From Pseudomonas nitroreducens (GTDB taxonomy: Bacteria > Pseudomonadota > Gammaproteobacteria > Pseudomonadales > Pseudomonadaceae): a DNA stretch of 64,000 nt. Both the position numbers and the translations under genes were made by a program. The notes beneath the pieces were generated by a model that was not told the origin of the DNA, did not search any database, and was given only the letters and a program-made list of their open reading frames with translations. Location of the stretch: positions 310,001-374,000 of the forward strand of contig NZ_JALJXP010000002.1 in the NCBI RefSeq assembly GCF_024170165.1, in the 5' to 3' direction. Positions 1-10,840 of this stretch are shown here, in pieces. Position 1 is the first letter of the stretch. Each line of letters starts with the position of its first letter.

Positions 1-2159
1 AACAACACGGTACGCAGTTGGCGCTGATCCTTCACGAAGGGCAGCGGGAACAGCAGTTCGGCGCCGCCGGTGATCAGGATGTTACCACCGAAGGCTTGCG
101 GATCCTGGTCCGGGTCGGTGTAGCGGCCATCGGCATCAGGACCGTCGCCGTTGCTGCGCGCCACGCTCGGGGTACTGCGCGGGCCCAGGGTGCTGTCCTT
201 GAAGCCACGCACCGAGTTGAAGCCGCCCGCGTAGTAGTTCTCGTAGAACGGCAGACGATCGGTATCGCCGTAGGCGCCGCCGTAACCGAGCTCGGTGTGG
301 AAGCGCATGGTGTAGTTTTCGGTGAGCGGCGCGAAGATCTGGCCACGGTAGTCGAGCTTGTAGAACGACAGGTCGCTACCCGGAATGGTGGTTTCCAGCA
401 CCAGGCTCTGCGAGTGACCGCGGTTCGCCAGCACGCCCTTGTTCAGGGTCGACTCGGACCAGCCGATGGACGCCTTGAAGTTGGTGAAGCTGTCGCCTTC
501 CTTCTCGATGAAGTCGAAGATCTCGTCGACGGTATAGGCACCGGTGTCGATATCATCGCGCTGCACGGTCAGGCCGTAGGTCAGGCGCGAGGTCTCGCTG
601 ATCGGGTAGCCGATGCTGACGCCGGCGCCCAGGCTGTTGACCGAGTAGCTGGAAACGTCGACATCGAGCTGGTCGTAGTCGGTCTTGCGGTAGAAGGCGT
701 TGTAACCCAGGCTCACGCCGTCGACGGTCCAGTAGGGGTCGACGAAGCCGAAGTTGTAGCGAGTCTGGTAGTCGGACTTGGTCAGGCCGATGCTGACCTT
801 GTTACCAGTACCCAGGAAGTTGTTCTGGCTGATCGAGCCACCGAGGATCAGACCGGCGCTCTGGGCGAAGCCCACGCTCGCGGTGATCGAGCCGGATGGC
901 TGCTCTTCCACGCTGTAGTTGACGTCGACCTGGTCGTCGGTGCCCGGAACGGCCGGGGTCTCGACGTTGACTTCCTTGAAGTAGCCCAGGCGTTCAAGAC
1001 GCTGCTTGGACTGGTCGATCAGGTAGGTCGAGGCCCAGCCGCCTTCCATCTGGCGCATTTCGCGACGGAGTACTTCGTCCTCGGTCTTGGTGTTGCCACG
1101 GAAGTTGATGCGGTTGACGTAGGCGCGCTTGCCCGGATCGACCACGTAGGTGATCGATACGGTCTTGTTCTCGTCGTTCGGCTCGGGAACACCGTTGACG
1201 TTGGCGAAGGTATAACCCTCGTTACCCAGGCGACGGGTAATCAGGTCGGAGGTGGTGGTCATCACCTTGCGGGAGAACACCTGGCCCTTCTTCACCAGCA
1301 GAAGCTTCTTCACTTCGTCTTCCGGCACCTTCAGGTCGCCGGAGAGTTTCACGTCGCTGACGGTGTACTTCTCGCCTTCATTGACGTTGACAGTGATGTA
1401 GACGTGTTTCTTGTCCGGGGTGATGGACACCTGGGTGGAGGCGATATCCATGTGGATGTAGCCACGGTCCAGGTAGTACGAACGCAGACGTTCCAGGTCG
1501 CCGGAGAGCTTCTCGCGGGAGTACTTGTCGTCGTTCTTGAAGAAGGACAGCCAGTTGGTGGTCTTCAGCTCGAACAGGTCAGTCAGGTCTTCTTCGGAGA
1601 AGACGGTATTGCCCACCACGTTGACATGGGCGATGGCCGCCACGGTGCCTTCATTGATGTTGATTTTCAGCGCGACACGGTTGCGCGGCTGCGGCACGAC
1701 TTCGGTCTCGATCTCGGCAGAGTAGCGACCCTGGGCCACGTACTGGCGCTGCAGCTCGTTGCGCACGCCCTCGAGGGTCGCACGCTGGAAGATTTCGCCT
1801 TCGGAGAGGCCGGACTGCTTCAGACCCTTCATCAGGTCTTCGGTGGTGATGGCCTTGTTGCCCTCGATCTCGATGCTGGAGATGGACGGACGCTCGACCA
1901 CGTTGACGATCAGGACATTGCCGTCACGGCTGAGCTGGATGTCCTGGAAGAAGCCGGTCTTGAACAGCGAGCGGGTCGCCTCGACCAGGCGGCGATCGTC
2001 GATCTGCTCGCCGACGTTCAGCGGCAGTGCCGCGAACACGCTGCCGGCAGACACGCGCTGCAGGCCGTTGACCCGGATATCGGAAACAGTGAAGGACTCG
2101 GCGTGAACCTGGGCGATCATCAGCGCGGAAAGGGCCGCGGGAAGCAGAAAGCGTTTCAT
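1..2159 (-). CDS. bamA: Outer-membrane protein assembly factor BamA (partial, 3' end off the window)
   Basis: BamA is the central Omp85 protein of the BAM complex and inserts beta-barrel proteins into the outer membrane. Reading the minus strand from the ATG at 2159 gives a signal peptide (MKRFLLPAALSALMIAQVHA), then POTRA-type sequence such as FTVSDIRVNGLQRV and later repeats, and then barrel sequence towards the left edge. The frame stays open to base 1, giving 719 codons. The family is about 790-800 residues, so roughly the last 75-80 residues (final barrel strands) are missing from the window. It lies 73 bp downstream of rseP on the same strand, as in other pseudomonads. A long open frame on the opposite strand is only its shadow. 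Confidence 0.97.
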   Translation of the reverse strand, partial: MKRFLLPAALSALMIAQVHAESFTVSDIRVNGLQRVSAGSVFAALPLNVGEQIDDRRLVEATRSLFKTGFFQDIQLSRDGNVLIVNVVERPSISSIEIEGNKAITTEDLMKGLKQSGLSEGEIFQRATLEGVRNELQRQYVAQGRYSAEIETEVVPQPRNRVALKININEGTVAAIAHVNVVGNTVFSEEDLTDLFELKTTNWLSFFKNDDKYSREKLSGDLERLRSYYLDRGYIHMDIASTQVSITPDKKHVYITVNVNEGEKYTVSDVKLSGDLKVPEDEVKKLLLVKKGQVFSRKVMTTTSDLITRRLGNEGYTFANVNGVPEPNDENKTVSITYVVDPGKRAYVNRINFRGNTKTEDEVLRREMRQMEGGWASTYLIDQSKQRLERLGYFKEVNVETPAVPGTDDQVDVNYSVEEQPSGSITASVGFAQSAGLILGGSISQNNFLGTGNKVSIGLTKSDYQTRYNFGFVDPYWTVDGVSLGYNAFYRKTDYDQLDVDVSSYSVNSLGAGVSIGYPISETSRLTYGLTVQRDDIDTGAYTVDEIFDFIEKEGDSFTNFKASIGWSESTLNKGVLANRGHSQSLVLETTIPGSDLSFYKLDYRGQIFAPLTENYTMRFHTELGYGGAYGDTDRLPFYENYYAGGFNSVRGFKDSTLGPRSTPSVARSNGDGPDADGRYTDPDQDPQAFGGNILITGGAELLFPLPFVKDQRQLRTVL

Positions 2160-2232
2160 GGAGTCCTTTTATTCCAACTGACAAATAGAGAATCTGCCGC
2201 AAAGGGCGGCAGATCCGAAAACCAACGGGCAG

Positions 2233-3585
2233 TTACAGTCGACTCAGATCGTTGACCAGGGCCAACAACATGACCCCGACTACCAGGCTGATGCCAATCT
2301 GCATCCCCCAAGCCTGGACCCGCTCCGACAGTGGGCGACCTCGCACCCACTCGACCATGTAGAACAGCAGATGCCCGCCATCGAGGACAGGAATCGGCAA
2401 CAGGTTGAGAACCCCCAAGCTGATGCTCAGATAGGCGAGGAAATGCAGAAAATCCCCTACGCCGGACTGGGCTGAAGCGCCCGCCACTTTAGCAATGGTT
2501 ATCGGCCCGCTCAAGTTTTTTACCGAGAGCTGCCCGAGGACCATTTTCTTTAGAGAATCCAGAGTTAGCAGGCTCATGGACCAGGTTCGGGAGAGCGCCT
2601 GCCCCACCGCCGCCACCGGCCCGTAGCTCACTTCGCGAAGCATTTCCGGTGGCCATTGACCACCCGCAACACCCGCACCCAGGTAGCCGGTGCGGGCCTT
2701 GCCCTCGCCCTTGGCCGCCAGGGTCAGAGCAAGCTCCTCGCGCTGACCGGCACGCTCGATACCCAGCGTCACCTTGCCTTCAGGCATGGCACGGACACGC
2801 GAGACCACATCCTGCCAATCCGTGACCGATTGGCCATCCAGACTGACGAGCCGATCACCAATCTGCAGGCCGGCAGCCTTGGCAGGCCCCTTCTCGTCCA
2901 GCTCAGCGATCACCGGCGCGACAGCAGGTCGCCAGGGCTGAATCCCCAGACCACCGATGGGATCGGGATTATCTTCGTTCTTCAGCCAGGAACTGATGCG
3001 CACCTGGTGCACAGCCGGAACGCTCGACCCCTGCTCCAGCACTGCAACACTCAGCTCGCCGGTTTCACCGAGGCGACGCACCAACTGCAGGTTGACGCCG
3101 CTCCAGCCATCGACGGCCTCGCCGTCCACCGCAACGACCTCCTGGCCGGACGCCAGACCGGCGACGGCCGCGGGACTGTTCGCCGCCACGGAGCCGATGA
3201 TCGGCTTGATCTGCTGGCTGCCCAGCATGGCCAGGACCCAGAAGAACAGGATGGCCAGCAGGAAGTTGGCGATCGGACCCGCGGCAACGATGGCGATGCG
3301 CTGGAATACGGTCTTGCGATTGAAGGCGCGGTCGAGCAGCTCGGCGGGAACATCGCCTTCCCGCTCGTCGAGCATCTTCACGTAGCCGCCCAGCGGGATG
3401 GCAGCAACGACGAACTCGGTACCCTGGCGATCATGCCAGCGCACCAGCGGCGTGCCGAAGCCCACGGAGAAGCGCAGGACCTTGACCCCGCAGCGGCGGG
3501 CGACCCAGAAGTGTCCGAACTCGTGGAAAGTGACCAGTACGCCCAGGGCGACAATCAGTCCCACCACCATATAAAGGGCGCTCAT
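2233..3585 (-). CDS. rseP: Site-2 intramembrane zinc protease RseP (MucP)
   Basis: RseP is an inner-membrane zinc metalloprotease that cuts the anti-sigma factor after the first (DegS/AlgW) cleavage and so releases the envelope-stress sigma factor; in Pseudomonas this controls AlgU and alginate. The 450-residue product begins MSALYMVVGLIVALGVLVTF and carries the active-site motif HEFGH at residues 21-25, two PDZ regions in the periplasmic middle, and the distal LDG motif in LPIPVLDGGHLLFY near residue 400. The start at 3585 was chosen because an AGGAGG-type ribosome-binding site sits just upstream and the membrane segment begins at once; the longer open frame to 3672 overlaps dxr. It lies 16 bp after dxr, in the dxr-rseP-bamA order. 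Confidence 0.97.
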   Translation of the reverse strand: MSALYMVVGLIVALGVLVTFHEFGHFWVARRCGVKVLRFSVGFGTPLVRWHDRQGTEFVVAAIPLGGYVKMLDEREGDVPAELLDRAFNRKTVFQRIAIVAAGPIANFLLAILFFWVLAMLGSQQIKPIIGSVAANSPAAVAGLASGQEVVAVDGEAVDGWSGVNLQLVRRLGETGELSVAVLEQGSSVPAVHQVRISSWLKNEDNPDPIGGLGIQPWRPAVAPVIAELDEKGPAKAAGLQIGDRLVSLDGQSVTDWQDVVSRVRAMPEGKVTLGIERAGQREELALTLAAKGEGKARTGYLGAGVAGGQWPPEMLREVSYGPVAAVGQALSRTWSMSLLTLDSLKKMVLGQLSVKNLSGPITIAKVAGASAQSGVGDFLHFLAYLSISLGVLNLLPIPVLDGGHLLFYMVEWVRGRPLSERVQAWGMQIGISLVVGVMLLALVNDLSRL

Positions 3586-3601
3586 CGCTACCTCCTCGGG
3601 C

Positions 3602-4788
3602 TCAATGCCCGCGCTCCTGCAACCACGCCTGTGCGGCGCCGCGTGCACGCTGATCGGCTGCCAGCACCGCATCGAGCGATTCGACCGGCGTGTGCGCCTC
3701 GCGGTTCAGCACTTCGTCGATGATAACCGGGATATCCGTGAAGCGGATGCGCCGCTCGAGGAACGCCGCGACGGCGACCTCGTTCGCCGCGTTAAGCATC
3801 GCTGGAACGCTGCCACCGGCCTCGGCGGCCTGGCGCGCCAGTCGCAGACAGGGGAAACGCTGCTCGTCGGGCGCACTGAAGTCCAGGCGAGCGATGGCGA
3901 ACAGGTCCAGCGGCGAAACGCCGGAATCGATCCGCTGCGGCCACGCCAGGGCATGGGCGATGGGCGTACGCATGTCCGGGTTGCCCAGCTGGGCCAGCAC
4001 CGAGCCGTCGACGTAGTCCACCAGGGAGTGGATCACGCTCTGCGGGTGGATCACCACCTCGACCTTCGACGGCGCCGCGTCGAACAGCCAGCAGGCCTCG
4101 ATCAGCTCCAGGCCCTTGTTCATCATGCTGGCCGAATCGACGGAGATCTTCCGCCCCATCGACCAGTTGGGGTGCGCACAGGCCTGCTCAGGAGAAACTT
4201 CCGCCAACTGCTCCAGCGGCGTTTCGCGGAACGGGCCGCCCGAGGCAGTCAGCAGGATACGGCGCACACCGACCTCTCCCAGTCCGCGCGAATAATCCGC
4301 CGGCATGCACTGGAAGATGGCGTTGTGCTCGCTGTCGATGGGCAGCAATACCGCGCCACTGGCCCGAACGGCGTCCATGAACAGCGCGCCGGACATGACC
4401 AGCGCCTCTTTATTGGCCAGCAACACCCGCTTGCCAGCCTCGACGGCCGCCAGAGTAGGTTTCAGACCGGCCGCGCCGACAATGGCTGCCATCACTGCAT
4501 CCACTTCGGGATGAGCGGAAATCTCGCAAAGACCCGCCTCGCCGACCAGCACCCTGGCCGCGAGGCCCGCGGAGCTCAGGCGATCCTGCAGGGAGCGCGC
4601 CTGCTCCGCCTCCGGCACGACCACGAAGCGCGGCTGGTGGCGCAGGCACAGCGCTTCGAGCTCAGCCAGACGGGAATACCCGCTGAGCGCGAAGACGCGG
4701 TAACGATCAGGGTGACGCCCGATGACGTCGAGGGTGCTGAGGCCGATCGAACCGGTCGCCCCCAGCACGGTGATCCACTGCGGATGAC

Positions 4789-4792
<4 letters not shown>
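3602..4792 (-). CDS. dxr: 1-deoxy-D-xylulose 5-phosphate reductoisomerase
   Basis: Dxr converts 1-deoxy-D-xylulose 5-phosphate to 2-C-methyl-D-erythritol 4-phosphate with NADPH, the committed step of the non-mevalonate isoprenoid pathway. The 396-residue protein has the N-terminal nucleotide-binding motif [13 protein letters not shown], the substrate and metal segment DSEHNAIFQ, and the flexible-loop region near [19 protein letters not shown]. The start codon is GTG; it overlaps the cdsA stop by four bases (GTGA), which indicates translational coupling. Isoprenoid precursors made here feed undecaprenyl diphosphate synthesis by uppS two genes upstream. Confidence 0.97.
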
Positions 4793-5597
<805 letters not shown>

Positions 5598-5604
<7 letters not shown>

Positions 5605-6353
5605 GACGGGGGTGCCTCGGCCTCGACCTGCTCGCTGGTCTTGCCGAAGCGGCGCTGACGAGAGGCATAGTCCTGCAACGCAGCCTGCATGGCTTCGTGC
5701 TTGAAGTCGGGCCAGTAGAGATCGGAGAAATACAGCTCGGCATAGGCCAGCTGCCAGAGAAGGAAGTTGCTGATGCGGTGCTCGCCACCGGTGCGAATGC
5801 ACAGGTCGGGCAGCGGCTGATCACCGGTGGAGAGGCAACCCTGGATCAACTCCGGGGTAATTTCCTCTGCCGCCAGATGGCCGGCCTGAACTTCACGGGC
5901 GAGACGCTGGGCGGCCTGGGTGATATCCCACTGGCCGCCATAGTTCGCAGCCACCTGCAGCAGCATGCTGCCGCCCTTGGCGGTCAGCGCCTCGGCCTCG
6001 CGCATCGCCGTCTGCAGCTCAGGGGCGAAGCGGCTGCGATCGCCAATGATGCGCAGGCGAATGCCGTTGGCACTGAGCTTGCGCACCTCACGGCGCAGGG
6101 CCATGAGGAACAACTCCATCAGGGCGCCAACCTCATCGGCCGGGCGCTGCCAGTTCTCACTGGAGAAGGCGAAAAGCGTCAGCACTTCGACGCCCGCCTC
6201 GGCACAGGTCTTGATTACCGCACGAACGGCGTCCACGCCAGCTTTGTGCCCGGCAACGCCAGGCATGAAGCGCTTCTTCGCCCAGCGATTGTTGCCGTCC
6301 ATGATGATCGCGACGTGCCGGGGCACGTCCGTCACCTGCTTGGTCTTTTCCAT
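5598..6353 (-). CDS. uppS: Undecaprenyl diphosphate synthase (cis-prenyltransferase)
   Basis: UppS adds eight isoprene units to farnesyl diphosphate to make the C55 carrier lipid for peptidoglycan and O-antigen. The 251-residue protein has the family N-terminal motif HVAIIMDGNNRWAKKR with the catalytic aspartate at residue 19, the GHKAGVDAVR helix, a FAFSSENWQRP segment, and the C-terminal RTGGEHRISNFLLWQ substrate-binding motif. The gene sits between frr and cdsA, and its last bases overlap the cdsA start. Confidence 0.97.
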
Positions 6354-6369
6354 GACGAAAGCCCGGCCG

Positions 6370-6927
6370 TCAGACGGCCATCAGGTCCGCTTCCTTCGCC
6401 TCGAGGGCCTTTTCGATCTCGGCGACGAACTTGTCGGTGATCTTCTGCACGTCATCACCAGCGCGACGCTCTTCGTCTTCGCTGATTTCTTTCTCTTTCT
6501 GCAGGTCCTTCAGCTGAGCCAGGGCGTCACGGCGGATGTTGCGCACGGAAACGCGGGCCTGCTCGGCCTCGGCACGAGCCTGCTTGGTGAAGCCCTTGCG
6601 GGTTTCCTCGGTCAGGGCCGGCATCGGTACACGAATGGTGGTACCGGCAGTCGCGGGGTTCAGGCCCAGGTCAGAAGTCATGATGGCCTTCTCGACCGCC
6701 TGGATCATGCTCTTGTCGAACACGCTCAGGGCGAGGGTGCGGGAGTCTTCCACGGTGACGTTGGCCACCTGGCGCAGCGGGGTGTCGGAACCGTAGTAGG
6801 ACACCATGACGCTATCCAGGATGCTCGGGTGCGCACGGCCGGTACGAATCTTGGCGAAGGCATGGCCCAGGGCCTCCAGGGTTTTACCCATGCGATCCTG
6901 TGCTTCCTTCTTGATCTCGTTGATCAT
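6370..6927 (-). CDS. frr: Ribosome recycling factor
   Basis: RRF works with EF-G to split the post-termination ribosome. The 185 residues match the usual family length. The N-terminal half ([20 protein letters not shown], then [11 protein letters not shown]) and the C-terminal helical part ([20 protein letters not shown]) are characteristic of the long three-helix bundle. It lies one base after the pyrH stop, so the two are almost certainly co-transcribed. Confidence 0.97.
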   Translation of the reverse strand: MINEIKKEAQDRMGKTLEALGHAFAKIRTGRAHPSILDSVMVSYYGSDTPLRQVANVTVEDSRTLALSVFDKSMIQAVEKAIMTSDLGLNPATAGTTIRVPMPALTEETRKGFTKQARAEAEQARVSVRNIRRDALAQLKDLQKEKEISEDEERRAGDDVQKITDKFVAEIEKALEAKEADLMAV

Positions 6928-6928
6928 C

Positions 6929-7666
6929 TCAATCCTCCTCGATCAGGGTGCCTTCAGCACCACCTACAACAATATTCAGCAGCGCGCCGGGCTTGTTCAT
7001 GTTGAACACGCGCAGCGGCATTTTCTGGTCCCGGCACAGGCAGATGGCGGTCAGGTCCATCACACCCAGCTTGCGATCGAGCACTTCGTCGTACGTCAGA
7101 CGCTCGAACTTCTCGGCATTCGGGTCCTTGAACGGGTCGGCAGTGTACACGCCGTCCACCTTGGTCGCCTTGAGTACTACGTCAGCATCTATTTCGATGG
7201 CGCGCAGGCAGGCGGCGGAGTCGGTGGTGAAGAACGGGTTGCCGGTACCGGCGGAGAAGATCACCACTTCGCCACTCTTCAGGTGGCGCATGGCCTTGCG
7301 GCGGTCGTAGTGATCGGTCACGCCGACCATGGAAATGGCGGACATGACGATGGCGGTGATGTTCGAGCGCTCCAGGGCGTCACGCATGGCCAGGCCGTTC
7401 ATCACGGTGGCCAGCATGCCCATGTGGTCGCCGGTGACGCGGTCCATGCCGGCCGCGGACAGCGCCGCGCCACGGAACAGGTTGCCGCCGCCGATGACCA
7501 GGCCGACCTGCACGCCGATACCGACGAGCTGGCCGATCTCCAGCGCCATGCGGTCCAGCACCTTGGGATCGATGCCGAACTCCTCGGAGCCCATCAGGGC
7601 TTCGCCGCTCAGTTTTAGAAGAATGCGTTTATAGCGAGGTTGACGAGCGCTCAGCTGCTGAGCCAT
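6929..7666 (-). CDS. pyrH: Uridylate kinase (UMP kinase)
   Basis: PyrH phosphorylates UMP to UDP and is allosterically controlled by GTP and UTP. The 245-residue amino-acid-kinase-family protein shows [14 protein letters not shown] near residue 14, the glycine-rich [13 protein letters not shown], and the late [18 protein letters not shown] nucleotide-binding motif. The start ATG at 7666 is preceded by a GGAGAAAA-type ribosome-binding site. About 206 bp separate it from tsf; that interval holds two hairpins described separately. Confidence 0.97.
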   Translation of the reverse strand: MAQQLSARQPRYKRILLKLSGEALMGSEEFGIDPKVLDRMALEIGQLVGIGVQVGLVIGGGNLFRGAALSAAGMDRVTGDHMGMLATVMNGLAMRDALERSNITAIVMSAISMVGVTDHYDRRKAMRHLKSGEVVIFSAGTGNPFFTTDSAACLRAIEIDADVVLKATKVDGVYTADPFKDPNAEKFERLTYDEVLDRKLGVMDLTAICLCRDQKMPLRVFNMNKPGALLNIVVGGAEGTLIEED

Positions 7667-7779
7667 GACCTTTTTCTCCTGCGGCGATTGAATGCTGTGC
7701 GCCTTGTGGGCGCTTGGCGGAAAGCTTGGACCAGCCAGCCTTACGGCGCTCTTAAACCCGCCTTGCGGGCCCGCGCCGT

Positions 7780-7845
7780 GGAAACCGCCCCTTTTGGTTT
7801 CCCCAGTTTGGCAAAGAGGCCGCGCGCGTTAGCGGGCAGCCTCTT
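7780..7845 (-). other. Two hairpins in the tsf-pyrH intergenic region (possible attenuator)
   Basis: Two inverted repeats lie between tsf and pyrH. One pairs GGAAACC (7780-7786) with GGTTTCC (7796-7802). The other pairs AAGAGGC (7814-7820) with GCCTCTT (7839-7845), and on the minus strand it is followed by a short run of T. The T-tracts are weak, so this may be a partial terminator, an RNA-processing site, or simply structured spacer. The rest of 7667-7872 shows no gene. Confidence 0.35.
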
Positions 7846-7872
7846 GCGGGGCGACAGTCGTGAGACTGTCTA

Positions 7873-8742
7873 TTACTGCTTGGAAGCGGCTACTTGAGCA
7901 GCAACCTCGGCAGCAAAGTCGGCTTCGACTTTCTCGATGCCTTCGCCTACTTCGAAGCGAACGAAGGAAACGATTTCAGCGCCGGCTTTCTTGGCCAGGT
8001 CACCGACCTTGACTTCCGGATCCTTGACGAACGCTTGCTCGACCAGGCTGGCTTCGGCCAGGAACTTCGAGATACGGCCCTTGACCATGTTCTCGACGAT
8101 GTTTTCCGGCTTGCCAGCGATCTTGTCGGCGTTCAGAGCAAGGAAGATTTCCTTCTCTTTGGCAACGGCTTCTTCGGAAACCTGCGACGGATCGAGGAAC
8201 TGCGGGTTGCTGGCAGCGACGTGCATGGCGATGTCGCGAGCCAGTTCAGCGTTGCCGCCCTTCAGGGTGACCAGAACGCCGATACGGTGGCCGTGCAGGT
8301 AGGCGCCAACCACTTCGCCTTCGGTACGAGCCAGGCGACGGATGTTGACGTTTTCACCGCACTTGGCGACCAGGGCTTCACGGGCCGGCTCTTGTTCCGC
8401 GATCAGCGGAGCGGCGTCGGTCAGCTTCTGGGCAACAGCCTTGTCCAGGCTGGCAGCGACGAAGTTCTTGAAGTCGTCCTGCAGGGCCAGGAAGTCGGTC
8501 TGCGAGTTGACTTCGATGATGGTGGCGGATTTGCCGTCGTCAGCCACTTTGGCGGCGATGGCGCCTTCGGCGGCAATGTTGCCAGCCTTCTTGGCAGCCT
8601 TGATGGCGCCGGAAGCGCGCATGTCGTCGATGGCCTTCTCGATATCGCCTTCGGCGGCTACCAGTGCCTTTTTGCACTCCATCATGCCCTGGCCGGTACG
8701 CTCACGCAGTTCCTTGACCAGTGCTGCAGTAATTTCTGCCAT
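7873..8742 (-). CDS. tsf: Translation elongation factor Ts
   Basis: EF-Ts exchanges GDP for GTP on EF-Tu. The 289-residue protein begins [20 protein letters not shown] and contains MECKKAL, the EF-Tu contact motif in SQTDFLAL, and the paired core repeats typical of gamma-proteobacterial EF-Ts. The start at 8742 was chosen over the upstream ATG because it matches the family N-terminus and has an AGAGGA-type ribosome-binding site. It follows rpsB by 125 bp with a terminator-like hairpin between them. Confidence 0.97.
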   Translation of the reverse strand: MAEITAALVKELRERTGQGMMECKKALVAAEGDIEKAIDDMRASGAIKAAKKAGNIAAEGAIAAKVADDGKSATIIEVNSQTDFLALQDDFKNFVAASLDKAVAQKLTDAAPLIAEQEPAREALVAKCGENVNIRRLARTEGEVVGAYLHGHRIGVLVTLKGGNAELARDIAMHVAASNPQFLDPSQVSEEAVAKEKEIFLALNADKIAGKPENIVENMVKGRISKFLAEASLVEQAFVKDPEVKVGDLAKKAGAEIVSFVRFEVGEGIEKVEADFAAEVAAQVAASKQ

Positions 8743-8811
8743 TTCGAAATCCTCTTGAGTTGTTCTCAAAACCAGATCGCCCGGATACCCGGGCGGAATT
8801 TTCAGGGTGGC

Positions 8812-8833
8812 AAAAAGGGGGCCTAGCCCCCTT
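8812..8833 (-). terminator. Intrinsic terminator/attenuator between rpsB and tsf
   Basis: The minus strand has an 8-bp GC-rich stem (AAGGGGGC paired with GCCCCCTT, 8815-8822 with 8826-8833) with a 3-base loop, followed by a run of five T (8816-8812). It lies inside the rpsB-tsf operon, so it probably gives partial termination and lowers tsf expression relative to rpsB. Confidence 0.8.
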
Positions 8834-8867
8834 CCTGCTCACCGTAGGACGTCTGGACGTCCTGGAA

Positions 8868-9608
8868 TCAGCCTTCGGCGGATTCGGCCGGTGCTTCTTC
8901 GACGAACTCGTCAGCAGTCACGCCACCGGCGTTCTTGCCACGCAGCACGGCTTCAGCCATCGAGCCCAGGTACAGCTGTACGGCGCGGATGGCGTCGTCG
9001 TTACCCGGGATAACATAGTCAACGCCTTCCGGGCTGCTGTTGGTATCGACGATGCCGATGACCGGGATGCCCAGCTTGTTGGCTTCGGTGATAGCAATGC
9101 GCTCGTGGTCAACGTCGATCACGAACAGAGCGTCCGGCAGGCCGCCCATGTCCTTGATGCCGCCCAGGCTGCGATCCAGTTTTTCCAGATCGCGGGAGCG
9201 CATCAGAGCTTCTTTCTTGGTCAGTTTGGCGAAGGTGCCGTCCTGGGACTGCACTTCCAGCTCGCGCAGACGCTTGATCGACTGACGGATGGTCTTGTAG
9301 TTGGTGAGCATGCCGCCCAGCCAACGGTGGTCGACGTACGGCATGCCGCAACGGGCAGCTTCTTCGCGAACGATCTTGCCGGCGGAACGCTTGGTGCCGA
9401 CGAACAGGATCTTGTTCTTGCCCTGGGCCAGGCGCTCAACGAAGGTCAGGGCCTCGTTGAACATCGGCAGGGTTTTTTCGAGGTTGATGATGTGGATCTT
9501 GTTACGCGCGCCGAAAATGAACTTGCCCATTTTCGGGTTCCAGTAACGGGTCTGGTGGCCGAAGTGCACACCGGCCTTCAGCATATCGCGCATATTGACT
9601 TGGGACAT
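8868..9608 (-). CDS. rpsB: 30S ribosomal protein S2
   Basis: S2 is a late-assembling protein of the small subunit that contacts S1. The 246 residues begin [20 protein letters not shown] and include [20 protein letters not shown] and [18 protein letters not shown]. The ATG at 9608 was chosen from this conserved N-terminus; the longer open frame to 9704 runs through the leader. The leader of about 145 nt may take part in S2 autoregulation, which is known in enterobacteria but not shown here. Confidence 0.97.
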   Translation of the reverse strand: MSQVNMRDMLKAGVHFGHQTRYWNPKMGKFIFGARNKIHIINLEKTLPMFNEALTFVERLAQGKNKILFVGTKRSAGKIVREEAARCGMPYVDHRWLGGMLTNYKTIRQSIKRLRELEVQSQDGTFAKLTKKEALMRSRDLEKLDRSLGGIKDMGGLPDALFVIDVDHERIAITEANKLGIPVIGIVDTNSSPEGVDYVIPGNDDAIRAVQLYLGSMAEAVLRGKNAGGVTADEFVEEAPAESAEG

Positions 9609-9751
9609 GATAGTTCCTCGATAAGTCGGGTTAGGCCTCCATGCATCCCAACGGCCAACCCTCCGACTGTGTCGAAAGGCACCCAGGCCATCGTGTCGAT
9701 GCATGTGTGGGTTAATGCTCCGAAATGGCCGTAGCCTTCAGAGCGGGGCGC

Positions 9752-9780
9752 TTTATACCACAACCCTGGCCAGAACAAAA
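9752..9780 (-). promoter_or_regulatory. Candidate sigma-70 promoter of rpsB-tsf
   Basis: On the minus strand a TATAAA -10 hexamer (9757-9752) is preceded at 17 bp by TTTTGT (9780-9775). It would start transcription near 9745, giving a leader of about 137 nt. The -35 box is a weak match. Confidence 0.5.
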
Positions 9781-9926
9781 CCCGAAAGGACACCCGGCAC
9801 CTCCCGCGCCGCCTCGGCCGACCGCCCCCGCCGGCCACTCTCCCTTAATAGAAGGGCGCCAAATCTGATAGACTTGCGTATTCCTCTCATTTACCCGCGC
9901 GTACGCAGCGCCTGAAGAGAAGTCGC

Positions 9927-10709
9927 ATGACCGTCACCATCAAGACGCCCGAAGACATCGAGAAAATGCGCGTCGCCGGCCGTCTGGCCGCCGAAGTGCT
10001 GGAAATGATCGGCGAACACGTCAAGCCCGGCGTCACCACCGACGAACTGGATCGCATCTGCCACGACTACATCGTCAATGTGCAGAAGGCCATTCCTGCG
10101 CCGCTGAACTACAAGGGCTTCCCCAAGTCCATCTGCACCTCGATCAACCACGTGGTGTGCCACGGCATTCCCAACGAGAAGCCGCTCAAGGAAGGTGACA
10201 TCGTCAACATCGACGTCACCGTGATCAAGGACGGCTACCACGGCGACACCAGCAAGATGTTCTCCGTCGGCAAGACCCCGGAATGGGCTGACCGCCTCTG
10301 CCAGATCACCCAGGAATGCATGTACAAGGGCATCGACGTGGTCAAGCCGGGCGCGCGCCTGGGTGACATCGGCGAAGTGATCCAGAAGTACGCCGAGAAG
10401 AACGGCTTCTCCGTGGTACGCGAGTACTGCGGTCACGGGATTGGCCAGGTGTTCCACGAAGAGCCCCAGGTGCTGCATTACGGCCGCGCCGGCACCGGCC
10501 TGGAGCTCAAGGAAGGCATGATCTTCACCATCGAGCCGATGATCAACCAGGGCCGCCCGGAAACCCGCCTGCTGGGTGACGGCTGGACCGCCATCACCAA
10601 GGACCGCAAGCTGTCCGCACAGTGGGAGCACACCGTGCTGGTCACCGCCGACGGCTACGAGATCCTCACCCTGCGCAATGACGAAAGCTTCCCGCGCACC
10701 TCGGCCTGA
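9927..10709 (+). CDS. map: Type I methionine aminopeptidase
   Basis: MetAP removes the initiator methionine from nascent proteins with a two-metal site. The 260-residue product has the metal-ligand motifs in order: INIDVTVIKDGYHGDTSKMF (two Asp), GHGIGQVFHEEP (His), FTIEPM (Glu) and QWEHTVLV (Glu). It is transcribed away from rpsB, a common bacterial arrangement. The start follows a GAAGAGAAG ribosome-binding site. Downstream is a long palindrome whose central hairpin can act as its terminator. Confidence 0.97.
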   Translation: MTVTIKTPEDIEKMRVAGRLAAEVLEMIGEHVKPGVTTDELDRICHDYIVNVQKAIPAPLNYKGFPKSICTSINHVVCHGIPNEKPLKEGDIVNIDVTVIKDGYHGDTSKMFSVGKTPEWADRLCQITQECMYKGIDVVKPGARLGDIGEVIQKYAEKNGFSVVREYCGHGIGQVFHEEPQVLHYGRAGTGLELKEGMIFTIEPMINQGRPETRLLGDGWTAITKDRKLSAQWEHTVLVTADGYEILTLRNDESFPRTSA

Positions 10710-10718
10710 ATGGTTGTT

Positions 10719-10840
10719 CAAAGTCTTGCGAGCTAGAGCAGAACAAGGCAGAAACAGACGAGGACGCGGAGTTTACGCGCTGTAAATGAGCAGTCCTCGC
10801 CTGTTTTTAACGCAGTTGTGCCGACGCGCAGCAGATTTTG
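10719..10840. repeat. 122-bp imperfect palindrome between map and glnD, with a terminator at its core
   Basis: The sequence folds back on itself over its whole length, centred near 10779. Outer arms CAAAGTCT (10719-10726) and AGATTTTG (10833-10840) pair with one wobble; TGCG pairs with CGCA; GCA-x-AAC pairs with GTT-x-TGC; CAG (10755-10757) pairs with CTG (10801-10803); CGAGGAC (10759-10765) pairs with GTCCTCG (10793-10799); TTTAC (10772-10776) pairs with GTAAA (10782-10786). Five T follow the inner stem on the plus strand, so it probably ends map transcription. From memory, closely similar palindromes recur between genes in other Pseudomonas genomes, so it may be a dispersed element. Confidence 0.65.

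Noticed and set aside
18-2255. 745-codon plus-strand open frame opposite bamA
   Set aside because: The minus strand reads as BamA with signal peptide and POTRA domains; the opposite frame has the Val/Gly/Asp/His-rich make-up typical of antisense shadows in high-GC DNA.
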